64,000 nt of DNA from contig MU394089.1 of the NCBI GenBank assembly GCA_022578605.1, positions 1 to 64,000 on the forward strand, written 5' to 3'. The notes beneath the pieces were generated by a model. It saw only the letters and a program-made list of their open reading frames with translations. It did not search any database and was not told the origin of the DNA. The position numbers and the translations under genes were made by a program. Shown here piece by piece: positions 36,275-48,539 of this stretch (its first letter is position 1; the number at the start of each line of letters is the position of its first letter). The stretch comes from Camillea tinctor. Taxonomy: Eukaryota; Ascomycota; Sordariomycetes; Xylariales; Xylariaceae.

Positions 36275-38391
36275 TGTATATAATGTGTAAATCTTGGGAG
36301 AATTGACGAAGAAAGCGAGGGGGGGCGGGCTGTGGAGGTTGATCACGTATTAGTCGATTTCTCCCCTCCAACAAAACGATGACAACTTTTTTCTCTCTCT
36401 ACTAGATGGTAGAATTTTTGACAAAAGAAAATGAGGGGAGGAAAAAGAGGAAGAAAATAATAATAATAAGCAATCAAGACATAATGATCTCTCCTACCTG
36501 AGCTTAGATTTGACAACTTTAGATAGCTACGTGGGAATGAATTGAATTGTAGAGAGAGCTTGGGCACCACTCAGCTGGTGCCAAGGGACGAACAATGGAA
36601 GTTTGCTGGTGTATAGATAAGTACTAAAGCAATAAGTAAAGAGTAGTGTAACTAGGTTAGGTGAATGGATCGAGAACAATGGGATGGAGGATGGAGGATG
36701 GAGGTTTTCCTTAGCAGAAGCAGATTAGCGCCAGACCTTTGGATAAATATGGCACGAAAAACACCTACCTATGTTATAAAAAGCCTTGTCTCTTGGTACG
36801 AAATTGTCTGTAAGACAGTAGTAATACTAAGTAATATAATTCAAATAGATTAATTTAGAAGATGAATTTATTAGTATTCGACCTCGTTATCTTTTGCTGT
36901 GTACCTTTGATACGTAAGGTAGGTAAGTAATAAATCCACGTGTGACGCTAGCAAGTTTAGCTTTATACTAAAGTACTAACACCCATATACGTGGAATGCT
37001 TCTAGACTGCATATTGAGATAGGCTATACGCTCTATGAAAATAAACCGTATATTAAATTATCTAGCTGGACAACCCATCAGCTTACCTTAGTTGTAGTGG
37101 GCATCTTGGTTTACGACTAAATTTCAGGTCTGGGTTGTTAGTGGTTGTCGGTTTACTTACTTTACCTATTAGACACCTAAGCCTTAGGTAGGTAGTGGAT
37201 AGTGGCTATATATATACATGTGCACATATATAGGTACAGTCTGTATGACATGAGGGGAAGGGGTTGCTGCAGGGGTAATGTAGACAACTATTATCTACAT
37301 GTAGGTTTACTAGTCTGTTTAATATAGAGATAAACAAGAAGTAGTAAAAGGTAGGTACTAGCTAACCTAATAATAAGCTGTGCTGCATTCGTGGAATTTC
37401 GCAGCTTCCTCCTTTGCGGCGTACAAAGAAAAAGGTTATCCCAGGCTACCTACATGTATGTACATGTTCCTGCCTCCTACTAAACTACCTGGTGTACCTA
37501 CCTGCACCTAGGTAGAAGCTGCTAAGCTGAAGGATTGATCAGATTGGATGGATTCACCAGCCACAAGCCGGATGCGACATCCAGAATTTACTTCTTCAGC
37601 TTCCAAGGTTCAAACCTACTCCAACAATCTACCTTACCACCTACTTCTTCTGTCTAGGTAAACAGTCAAACAGTTAGACAAGACATGTTCTTTCACACAA
37701 CATAAAAAATAAAAACACCAAACCCTCACAAAAACCATTATCACCACATATGATAACGAATTGCCTGGTTTTGTTTGTCGCCATTGCTACGACCATCACT
37801 ATAGGCTATCGTTGCCTTGGTCTATAGATCGATCGTCTCAGCTTCACTAATTTTAAGTGGTTCAAGTTATACTTCCTGTCTATAACCTAACCTACAACAT
37901 TCCTAAGGTTACTCCCTATTTGGCAGTAGCAGCACACACACCTCCTCCATACACAGTTATTATCCAGGGGTCTTACTTGTCTTATCTACTACTATTACTT
38001 ATCACCACCGCATGAACCACCCATTGGAACTAGGTTAGGTTACTTACTTAGTACTATACCCACCATCTTTTCGTCCCTCCGTCACTACCAATTGTGGCGG
38101 CGACCTTACCTCATTCATCACTATTACCACCACCACCACTACCACCACCACCACCACTACTCCATAACTCCATACTACTTTTATTATTATTTTATTTTTA
38201 TTTACTCTTTCTTGAACCCTGCGACGATCATATCACCTGACTAACCTGCTTGCCCAACCCACTTCCCCATCCTCGAAACGCAAACGTTATTGCGCTATTC
38301 GAGCTTTATCTCGCATTTCCATCGATATGAACTAGTAGCCCGTGCCATTAGTCTGTCACGATATTCTCCTCTCTCACATAGCGCAGTCACG
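36275..38391. other. Divergent promoter region between fur1 and wapl
   Basis: 2.1 kb of upstream DNA for both genes. It has many TAGGTA/TACCTA words, an ACC triplet repeat at 38126-38160, and pyrimidine-rich sequence before the plus-strand start. No coding region is supported. Confidence 0.45.
38126..38160. repeat. ACC trinucleotide repeat
   Basis: About eleven consecutive ACC/ACT triplets in the leader region of the WAPL gene. Confidence 0.7.
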
Positions 38392-41062
38392 ATGCCAGGC
38401 ACCTCTGAGATGGGTGTTCTATCTAAGCGAAAGCTGACCACCTACGGCAAGGCGGCAAGAAAGAAACAGCCAACAACCGCGTTCGCCCCTGTTACTACGT
38501 CTGAATCTATGTCCGATGAAGATCCCATATCAACATCCAAGACTACCATGACGCGTCTGCCCTCGGCGCATGCCCCGTCGCCTTCGAACAATTCATCTAT
38601 CACGTCCAAACCTCGAAGTCAGGGTCGCACGAGCGATGCTTCTCACAAGATTCCAAGTTCAGGCCAGAAGCGCAAATTTTCCCAGGTATATACCTCCAAA
38701 GGCCGGTCACAGGACGACGACACCCCGTCGGATGAAGAGAGTTCACCCTTAGCACCAGAGCCACGTCGTTCGCGTACATCTGCCCCTGACCATGCCCGTG
38801 CGCTTCCAAAGTCTGGCTCCAATGCGCGCGCGCGCGTCCGATCCGTTTCCTCCGAATCGATGGATGATCTTGCAGGTGCTCAAGCTAGACTGTCGAGCCC
38901 GCCGCTCACACCGACCAACCGTAAGACCTCGAAGCCAACAGCGAAAGTGACTTTCCAGGGCGCAAAGACTATGGCGACAGATACATCCGCAGGGAAGGAA
39001 GCAAAACAGGCGAACCCACGGCAGCACCAGATCCCCATGCACCTCGCGAGAGACTCCATGCAGAAACCAAAACAGCAGCGCACAGCCCCCTCCGCCGTAG
39101 ACGAGAAAAAGCAGCCGACACCCAAGGCTCGACCTCGACCGCCCACTGCCAACCCTCATAAGAAGCCAAGGAAGCGATTGATCGATACCCTTGCGGAGCA
39201 AACCTCGGATGACATAGCTGAAGCCGATGACACGCTCGATACTCAACCCGGATCAGGCCAACCTATATCAAGTCAAACGAGTGACACATCCATGCTAGAC
39301 CCTCCAACGGTGCCCTCAACGCCAAACACAAAGCCTAGAGCAGCAAACTCTACTAGCACTACGCGGACATTCGCGAGATCCTCGAGCGCGCTTAAATTTA
39401 CGTATGGTCAGGGCAGGAAGGTTCTCGAGGAAGAAGATAACTTATTAGACTCATTGGCTCTCCCGGAGGAATCATCCTTTCCTCTCAAGGGAAGACGTTT
39501 AGAGCTAAGGGACCACAAGACATTGAGCACTCCTGGGGGCCCATTCGATGATGATGACCCCACGGCTGGTGGTTCGCCCAATGCTAAGCTCCGGGATATC
39601 CACGAATTGCGACAGGCTGGTGCCAATTCTCGAGTCGCTGATGCCATGCAAGACTTGATCGACCAGATGGGCACCCCAAGTACCAAGCCGTCGTCATCTC
39701 GAAGATCCGCCTTGCTGCAAATAGCAGAGAAGATCAAGGACAAGACCTTCATGAGACAGTGTCGTGATCACGGAGTGGAGGCCATGATACTGAAGGACGT
39801 AGCTAAAGAAACCGACACGATTGCTGGGTTCCTCATCCTGTCTATCCTAACTACCATAATCGCAAAATGGCCTTCAGCACACATCACTCGTTTACTCGTA
39901 CTTGAGGAATCCGGGTATCTTTTTGCCCGTCTTCTTGGGATTCACGACGATATTCAGAAGATGGCGAGGGATCGTAAGAGTAATTTATCGAAAAGAAGCC
40001 AGAATTCAATCATAGCCATTCAAGGCACGCTGCGGGAGCTCCCAGTCTGGGATGGTGCTAATGCCACCCGACTTTCGCCTAGAAGTCTCACTATTAAATG
40101 CCTCCATCTACTCACCACGCAGAAGACCGGGGCAGCAGATCCTGCTATTTTCTCTTTAGCCGTTACGGAGCAGCTATTCGAAGTGCTTTCGGATGCTACG
40201 GAATCTGCAGACTATTGGAACTACCCAAATACTGTTGAATCAATCGATCTTTTCGGTTCCCTATCCATTCTCGATTTCTACGCCGTGGGCGTTGCGGATA
40301 TGCAATCCGAGAACAACAACTGGGCTACCAAGTATCTCCCGGCGGTAGCTAGCGTTTTCGGAATGTCACTTGGAACACCCTCTCAAGAGAATAAAAAGCT
40401 TGAAAGCTCAATTTTAAAACTCGTCATTAATCTGACAAATAACAGCCTCGGAGCACCTGAAATATTTGCCTCTAAGGGGGTCTTACCCGCCTTGGCCGGT
40501 TCAATATCGGCCAACTTCACCCAAGTTTTAGCTTCAATCTCTCAAGATGCCTGGACGGAAGGAATTCTGGATGGCTTGGTGTTACGGATTGGCATCCTCA
40601 TCAACTTTACAGAGCATAGTAGCTTGGTACGGCAGGTCGTAAACGATTGCCACCACGACGCTAAACAACCTGTGACCGAATTTATCCGGCTATTCTTAGA
40701 AAATCATCGGCGAACCAGCGAGGTGAGTGTTAGCCAGCTAGGGAAAAATATATAATAGCATTGACTGACAGACCCAGGCCGACTCGATGGAAAAGAGTCA
40801 TCTGAATGTCGCCTTCGGGTATCTATCGGTACTTCTAGGCTACTTGTCATTGCATGCACCGGTGCGCCAGAAGTTGAAGGCGAACCATTCGGCAAGGAGC
40901 ATTGGGCCCCTCATCGATTCTATACGCGAATTCATCGCCCACTACGAGAAAGTCGAAAGTGCCATGGATGAAGGCGAAAGCGGTCCCAAGGCTCATAGCG
41001 GCTATACGGAACGTTTACAGGCCCTTGTACACCAACTGGAGGATGAGGCGATATATGACTAA
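38392..41062 (+). CDS. WAPL-like cohesin release factor
   Basis: Wapl (Rad61/Wpl1) opens the cohesin ring and regulates sister chromatid cohesion and chromatin looping in the nucleus. Exons are 38392-40722 and 40778-41062, giving 871 residues. Residues 1-430 are a disordered, basic, Ser/Pro-rich region opening KRKLTTYGKAARK, a motif typical of fungal Wapl N-termini. The helical WAPL domain runs from about 435 (RDIHELRQAGANSRVADAMQ) to the C-terminus (LQALVHQLEDEAIYD). The ATG at 38392 was chosen over upstream in-frame non-ATG codons. The single 55-nt intron sits near the end of the domain. Identity rests on overall pattern rather than catalytic residues, but is strong. Confidence 0.88.
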
Positions 41063-43299
41063 CCTCGCAATCAGCGCGAGCTAGATTTACAGCATTGAGC
41101 GGGCATTACTTGCTTTACACCATTTCTCCAAAAAGGAAAAAAAAAAAAAGACTACGCTTGTGTTTATGAACTAACTAAACGCTGTTGGAAAAAACATATC
41201 TGTTTGGTATGAGTTAAGAAATGATGAAGCTAGATATGTATCATGAGGTTTCCGACAAAGTTACTTTCTGGCCTAGACAGAAAAGAGGTGTCTAGGTAAT
41301 GGATGGAAAGGTGGTATCGCGATGTGTTCATTGGAAGGGGGTTAGGAGAGGTTTGCTTTTTCATTATTATTCTAGCACGCGTGCCTCTATGCAAGCATAG
41401 GGCAATATACCCAGGCATAGATAGGGGAGAGAATAGGGCTAAATTATTACAACAAAGTTAGCAAGTATACGTGCGGCCTAGCTTCCAAATGGGACCTATG
41501 AATCCGTCATCTACGTAGGGAATGGTTATAAGATCCCCTGTGCGGCCCTTGTTTCCGTCCACGTATTTCTATCAAGGTGTTGGGTTCTACAAACAATGCT
41601 AGAACAGCGAGCGACCACGGTAGATAGAAAAGTAAGCCAAGCCTCGAGGCAAGTAAGTAAGGTAAATAAGTGAGTGAGCAAGTACACGTAGCTCGGAGTC
41701 CTCTCAAGTTGCGAAATGCGAGATGCGGGTGAGATGGGGCTGCCGTGGCTTGTCATAGCTAGGAGAGGACATAGATCAGGGGTAAACTGGAGAGAGTGCG
41801 GTAGGAATCCTTGCTCGAGAGTAGATATATCCTCGGGAGATGGTTAATTGTGCCGGGAGTTCTAGGGGACACACAAGCTTGACTTCATGTTAAGGGGTCT
41901 TTCTGGCTTTCTTTCTTTTTTTTTTGTTTTTGTTTTTGTTTTCCAGCGTAGTATGTAGGTAGATCGGGAAGTCCGCCCCTAGTGCACGAGTCCTGCTAAG
42001 TAAAAGTCCACTATACTCGGTGTTGCTCGGGTTGAGCTAGGGCATGGAGGGGAGAGGAGTGGAAGGGGGTGCCCGTTTGGCAAGAAATGGATGAAAGCCG
42101 ACGGGAGAGACGGAAAACTTGGCTTGAGTCAGTCAACTCCACCAATGCAAGCCCCCCTTATCCATCATGTCTGAAGTTTTTTTTTCTTCTTTTCTTTCTT
42201 TTCTTTTAGTGGTTCCGTATTAATAATTCAGTGCTAATGTTGTCACAGCTTACTCTTCTGGTTGAGACACATAGTATAGTACGTACACACGTTAATGCCT
42301 ATATCTCTACCTTAATGGATGTATTAAGTAGTTAGGTAGTTAGTATGTGGGTAGGCGGTATAGGGATCAAGTACCGTAGTTTAGGTATTAAGTTGGTTAG
42401 TTGTGCCTATTAAAGATGCTCATTGGTGACTGGTTGGTTACCTGTTAGTTATGACAACTGAATACTAACCTACTAAACCTAAAACAAAATAAAATAAAAG
42501 ATTATAAAAAAAAATAAAAAAAAAAATAAAAAAAAATAAGCATCCTTTGCCCCGCCTTATTACATACTTAAATACCTACGTAGATAGAATAGATTTATTT
42601 GCTACATACACAGTACTAACCTAGTCTAACTATATACACTAAGGAGTTAGCTAACTCTGCTCCCCCCTGGTTCAAGCTTCTCCTTCGCCCTCTCTCTCTC
42701 TCTTCCTCTCCCTCCCTCGCTTTGTTACTAACAAACTTACTACTTACAATTAAAAAAAAAGTGTGCTTTTAAAGTACTGACCTCTCTCTCTCTCTGTCTT
42801 TCTCTCTCTAACCTTTACAATCCAACTCTCCTGGAAGACCAACCCATTTCTGTCTCTTTCTCACTCCCTCTATTCCTTTTTTAAAAAGTCCTATTGATTT
42901 CTTATATATCTTTCCTAAAGAGCCTGTTCTGTGTAATATATATACGTCATAGCTGTACGCGGATTTGCGCGCGACAGCAACGGGATTTAAAACAAGGTAT
43001 GCGACAGAACAGACAGATTGGAACAGAATAGACACACACACATGCATACATACACACATACCATATAACCATCCACGTTCTCAACCCACATCTTAAATGC
43101 TCGCGCCCACCCACGTCCTCCCATGCCAATCCCAGATTCCTTCTTCCACCCCCACCCCTCTGAGCCCCAGCTTGGTTTCCAAGCTATCATGCAACAATAT
43201 CGAAATCCCAGAGTCTTACTTTTTATGATCTGATCTAGTCTCCGTACACATCCTAATACTCCCTCTCTCCTTTTTGCCCCCCTCAAAGCGCCGTCGTCA
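41063..43299. other. Intergenic, rheb promoter side
   Basis: 2.2 kb. It contains A-rich runs at about 42483-42540, CT-rich runs near 42690-42720 and 42782-42810, and a TATA-like segment near 42937-42945. The last 500 bp are probably rheb leader. No gene is supported on either strand. Confidence 0.45.
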
Positions 43300-44232
43300 A
43301 TGCCACCGCCGTCCAAGCAGCGGAAAGTCGCCATCGTTGGCAGCCGTTCCGTGGGTAAGCGCTTCTTCTCCTTTTAAGTAGTATTTCGTTTTTCTGTACA
43401 ATTGTTGATCGTATTCCTCCTATGGTCTCTCTCCATGCTTTGCTTTGCTTGATAGTGTTTCGCTGATGAGTTTGGCAATGTGTGATTCGTTATAGGTAAA
43501 TCCTCGCTCGCGGTCCAGTTCGTCGATGGCCACTTTGTCGAAAGCTACTATCCCACGATTGAGAATACCTTTAGTAAAGTGATAAGGTGCAAAGGCCAGG
43601 ATTATGCGACCGAGATAGTCGATACGGCCGGTCAGGTACGAGAGACGCATAACCCAACCTACCCACCCAATAACCTACCTACCTCTTTTCTCCCGCTTTC
43701 CTCTCCTAGCAGACATTGACGATGTTGGCACGCGTGTAGGATGAATACAGCATTCTGAACTCAAAGCACTTCATCGGCATCCATGGCTATATGCTAGTTT
43801 ATTCGGTGTCATCCCTCCCGTCGTTCGAGATGGTGCAGGTCATCCGCGAGAAGATTCTCAACCACCTGGTATGCTTGCTCCCATATTTGTTTGCCTTCCT
43901 TTCCTTCACTTCCAGCAATGCCAGGCGACATCACGACGAACCCACATTACAAAAATAGCAAGGAGAAGGGAAAAGAGAACTGATCGCACTAGGGAACCGA
44001 TTGGGTACCAATCGTGATTGTAGGCAACAAGAGCGACCTGCGACCCGAGCAGCGGCAGGTCAGCCAGGAGGACGGCAAGAAGCTTTCGGAGAAATTCAAC
44101 TGCGCGTGGACCGAGGCGAGTGCGCGCTATAACGAACACGTCGGCAAGGCATTCGAGCTGCTTATTGGACAGATCGAGAAATCCCAGAACCCCGGCGAGG
44201 CGACAGACGGTGGCAAGTGCGAGATAATGTGA
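43300..44232 (+). CDS. rhb1: Rheb-family small GTPase
   Basis: Rheb activates TORC1 at lysosomal/vacuolar membranes, and in fungi also affects arginine uptake. Exons are 43300-43354, 43496-43635, 43740-43868 and 43993-44232, giving 187 residues. The P-loop is GSRSVGKSS, with the Arg that distinguishes Rheb from Ras. Switch I reads SYYPTIENTFSK, switch II DTAGQDEYSI, G4 is GNKSDL and the C-terminus is the CaaX box CEIM, predicting farnesylation. The GQ|DEYS junction is formed by intron 2. Identification as Rheb rather than Ras or Rap is well supported by these signatures. Confidence 0.95.
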
Positions 44233-45201
44233 TGAACGGCCCCAATACTTTTATAGACCTAAGACATGACAACCTGCAGAGGGGGGGGAAAGGGCAGAAA
44301 CAGATACAAATACAGTCATAACCAACATACACGGCAAGGATGGGGCGGGAGATAGTGATAAGTGGTGAAGGTTAGAGAGAGGAGAGAGGAGAGAGGAGAG
44401 AAGAGAGAGAGAGAGAGAACAAGATAATATAAGGGAAAGATGATGGGGATTCAGTAAGGATAGAAAGATAACGCAGATCAGGTTAACTGCTACGGAGTTT
44501 TCTGTTTTCTTCTTTTCTTTTGCGTGTTCGTATTAAATTGATTGATCGACCGCGATGGTTTTCTGGCTACTCAAGATAGATGAGGTTTGGTTGTGAAAGG
44601 GGGGGTGTGTATATATATATACATATATCTCTCTATATATTTAGCAATGCTTTAGACTGAGGCGTCAATTGGATTTGGATTTTGCCATTCTCTTTTCTTA
44701 TACTGGATAACATGTGTTTGTAGGTATTGCTCAGACTTGAAATTTAAATTGGCATAACTTAAGATTGATTCAAGAGGCTTCTGATAATGATAGATTGTTT
44801 ATTAACCTATAGTAGATAACGATAATTCACATGTCTTGTAGTGTATGTAGTACATAGTAGTAACAGTTGACATGGGAATCCCAAGTTAAAGGTACAACCC
44901 GGGTGTGCCGTTTGCAAGTGGCACGAGGGTTTAGATAACAGCCAGCCCGAAGTATAGATTACCGTATCGATACCTTCAGAATACCCCGCCATTCGATCCG
45001 CGAGAACCCTTTTTTAAAAAATGCCCCGCCACGCCGATAGCCCCCAAATGCCAATCACCCCACCAAACCTTTTTGTCCAGTCAAGTCAAGTTTAACTTGT
45101 TGCAACTTCAATAACCTTTTTCCTTCTCTCGTAACCCGACAAATCCTCTGCAATCAACCAACTTCAAATCTTTTCTCCTCTTCCCCCGTCTCTCGATCGT
45201 C
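44233..45201. other. Intergenic
   Basis: 969 bp. It holds the rheb 3' UTR, a GA-rich microsatellite at 44374-44418, a TATATA run near 44612-44640, and the seryl-tRNA synthetase promoter and leader. No coding region. Confidence 0.5.
44374..44418. repeat. GA-rich microsatellite
   Basis: Alternating GAGAGG and GA repeats in the rheb 3' flank. Confidence 0.75.
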
Positions 45202-47243
45202 ATGCTCGACGTCCTAGATTTCATCGCCGAACGAGGCGGTAACCCCGAGAAGATTCGGGAGTCGCAGCGCCGAAGATATGCCAGTGTTGAGGTAGTGGAC
45301 GAGATCATCAAGGAGTGGGAGGACCACCGAAAAAGTCAGTCTCTCGCTGCGGTTTCGATGCGATGCGCATGGGGGAAACAATTTATAGAGGATATGTCGC
45401 GCTGACTGTCGAATCGATTACTATTATAGCCAACTATGCCGCCAGCCAGATCAACACCAAGATGAACGAGCTGAACAAGCAAATCGGCACCAAGAAGAAG
45501 GTTCTTATATAGCCTTTGCTTTCTTCCTTTTTTTTCCCCTTCCCCCTTTTTCTGACTCACACCCTCACGGACCGCGCGCACAACTCGATAATAATCTAAC
45601 CTGTGGTTACAACGAATAGGCTAAGGAGAACGCCGACGACCTGCTGCAGCAAAAGGCCGACTACGACAAGGAGAAGAAAGCGCTGCTTGAGCTGGCAGCC
45701 CAGAAGGACATCGCCCTGCAGGCCAAGGTCAAGACGGTGGGTAACCTCGTTCACGACTCGGTCCCCATCAGCGACAACGAGGACAACAACGTTGTACAGC
45801 GGACATGGGCCCCCGAGGGTGTCGTCGTCGAGAAGAAGGAGAACGTGCTCTCCCACCACGAAGTGCTGCTTCGTCTGGACGGATACGACCCGGATCGTGG
45901 TGTCAAGGTGCGTCGACGTCTCTGGGTTTCCCTTCCTTTTTCTTTTTCTCTCGGCTGGTCTAATATCTCGTGTAGGTCGTGGGACACCGAGGTTATTTCC
46001 TAAAGCAGTGGGGTGTGTTCCTCAACCAGGCTCTGATCAACTACGGGTTGGAATACCTCTCTTCCAAGGGCTTCACGCCCCTGCAGACCCCTCAGTTCAT
46101 GCTGAAGGACTATATGGGAAAGACTGCGCAGCTTGGTACGTATCATGGGATATTGCTGTCTTTTTCTTTTGTGGCTATCCCTTACCCCCTGCGGGTGGGT
46201 ACGTCATTTGCTAATATCTTCTTTACAGAGCAGTTTGACGAGGAGCTGTACAAAGTTGTCGACGGTGACTCACAGAACGACAAGTACCTGATCGCTACCT
46301 CGGAACAGCCCATCTCTGCTTTCCACGCAGACGAATGGATCCTCGCTAAGGATCTTCCTATCAAGTACGCCGGTTTCAGCACATGCTACCGACGAGAAGC
46401 CGGTAGCCATGGCCGTGACGCTGTATGTTATAATCCATGATACCCGCTTTTCACGATTCCTTTGCCGAGAAAAGAATTACTGACTCGTTCGTCCTTCGTC
46501 GTAGTGGGGTATCTTCCGAGTTCACCAATTCGAGAAAGTAGAACAGTTCGTCCTCACTGACCCCGAGAAGTCGTGGGATATGTTTGAGGAGATGTTCGCG
46601 ACCTCGGAGGAGTTCTACAAGTCTCTGGGCCTGCCATATCAGGTGGTAGCAATCGTTTCGGGTGCGCTGAACAACGCGGCGGCTAAGAAGTTCGATCTGG
46701 AGGCGTGGTTCCCCTACCAGGGAGAGTACAAGGAGCTCGTATCATGCGTAGGTGATTTCTATCCCGCTACCCAGGACCCTCGTTAACTTTATAATTCCAG
46801 TCGAACTGCACGGATTACCAGAGCAGAGCGCTTGAGATCAGATTCGGAACTAAAATGCAAACCGACGTCAAGAAGAAGTACGTCCACTGCCTGAACTCGA
46901 CATTGACGGCGACAGAGCGCGCGTTGTGTTGTATCCTAGAAAACTACCAGACCGAAGAGGTAAGTTATCAAAACCTAAAGCTAGGGGAGTAACTGGCGAC
47001 CATGACGGTGCTAATATTCGAGGATAGGGTCTCCGAGTTCCGGAGCCTTTGCGCAAGTACCTTCCGGGTGCGCCCGAATTTATTCCCTTCGCTAGGGAGT
47101 TGCCCAAGGACACGACCTCTCAGAGAGCCAAGGCGAAGGCGGATAAGGGGGCAAAGCCGAAGACGGCGGCGGGTGCAGCGGCAGCGGCCACCGGAGCAGC
47201 AGTTGCAGAAGCAGCGCAGAAGGTGAAGGACATGGCTGTCTAG
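45202..47243 (+). CDS. ses1: Cytosolic seryl-tRNA synthetase
   Basis: A class II aminoacyl-tRNA synthetase charging tRNA-Ser. Exons are 45202-45334, 45430-45500, 45620-45907, 45976-46135, 46229-46422, 46505-46747, 46801-46959 and 47028-47243, coding 487 residues. The N-terminal helical arm (about residues 30-110) is the tRNA-binding coiled coil. Motif 2 is [18 protein letters not shown] and motif 3 lies in [19 protein letters not shown]. The serine-binding region [16 protein letters not shown] is present. The C-terminus is a Lys/Ala-rich tail from about residue 455 of the kind seen in eukaryotic cytosolic enzymes. Intron 2 uses a weak GTTCTT donor, but the join is required for frame. No mitochondrial presequence is visible. 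Identification is secure. Confidence 0.97.
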
Positions 47244-48539
47244 ATAAAGCATCTAGTGTCGTTTTATTTTTTTACTGAGCGGTAGATCTGCTTTCCTTGG
47301 AAATCCTATGAGATTTCGGTAGAAATGAATGAGATCATGTCCGGTCCGATGAACAGATATGGGTTACCCACCTAGATCCGGTACTCTCAGGTAGAGCCAT
47401 ACGTAATGTGATGAAACCAGGATAGCCAATTGCCTAGTACTTGTGGTTGGTGGTTTTCAAATGTCTGCTTTTTTGGAGGGCTATAGTAATGTGTAACCTA
47501 AGTCGCAAATAAGGGGGGTGACGCACGTGAGCAGTGAGTAGGCTTATGCAGTTGGAAGGGTCTGATTGGAAAAGGGGGTCAGGTTAGGCATTTTCAGCTG
47601 GGCTAGGGGTGGGATAGACCTCTCACAGCCACTAACTTGACAGCAGTATGTAGTTAGAAGCTAACCATCATCTTACGACAACAGCCTACCTCAATAGGTA
47701 CTTGTATACCTACTACATATTATTCATATGCGGCCATCCGAATAATATATATATTATATATATTCAACGACTCACCATTATCATGATTGCTCATTTACCT
47801 ACCTACTTAAAATTTTATCATTAAATGATTTGTGACGTTCCAAGGCTGGCCTTTTAGATGCTTCCGGCATCTCGTCTCATTTCAACCTATCTTGACCTTT
47901 CTAAACCCCCTATGAGAGAGAGCTCACAACGCGACCTATCAAAGGGCCTGAAATTATGTTCCAATTATATGGTGATTTCTAGCAGTCAACTTCGCAGCTG
48001 ATTTTGAGCCCAACTTCTTCTTTTCTTCCTGTTTTTATTAATATTCATACTCATATACATATATATGCGTACTTGCTTATTTCCATCATTAATTATTTTC
48101 TAAAGTTTGGCAATACCAGGAAATAAGACAGACAGGCGGACAGGACAATCAGTCGTCATACAACACGCAAGCTTATTGTTCTCGTCATCCCCCAGAGGAC
48201 TCCTACGTGACTAAGGCTTGACGTTTCTCTAGAGAGACAAGGCTTTGTTTCCGGGGTACAATACTACCTACAACAACATACCTACTATTAAAAAAGGGTT
48301 TAAGACATTTTACATGCTCTGGGGAAAGTACAACTATTATTCTATTTTATTTATTACTTCTTTTTTATTACTATCCCAACTTCTCTTTTCCGCAACCGTT
48401 TAATTCCTACAGGGGTACTTATTCTTCTTTTGATTTAACCTAATTCGTTTTCGATTTAACACGGCAAAAAAGAGTACGTACCTCCACCAGAAAACGCATT
48501 CCAGGGCACCGCCACAATAAAACCACTGGACCACTAGCA
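47244..48539. other. Intergenic
   Basis: 1.3 kb, AT-rich, with TATATA tracts near 47747-47762 and 48053-48066. It holds the ses1 3' UTR and the promoter of the downstream peptidase. No coding region is supported. Confidence 0.45.
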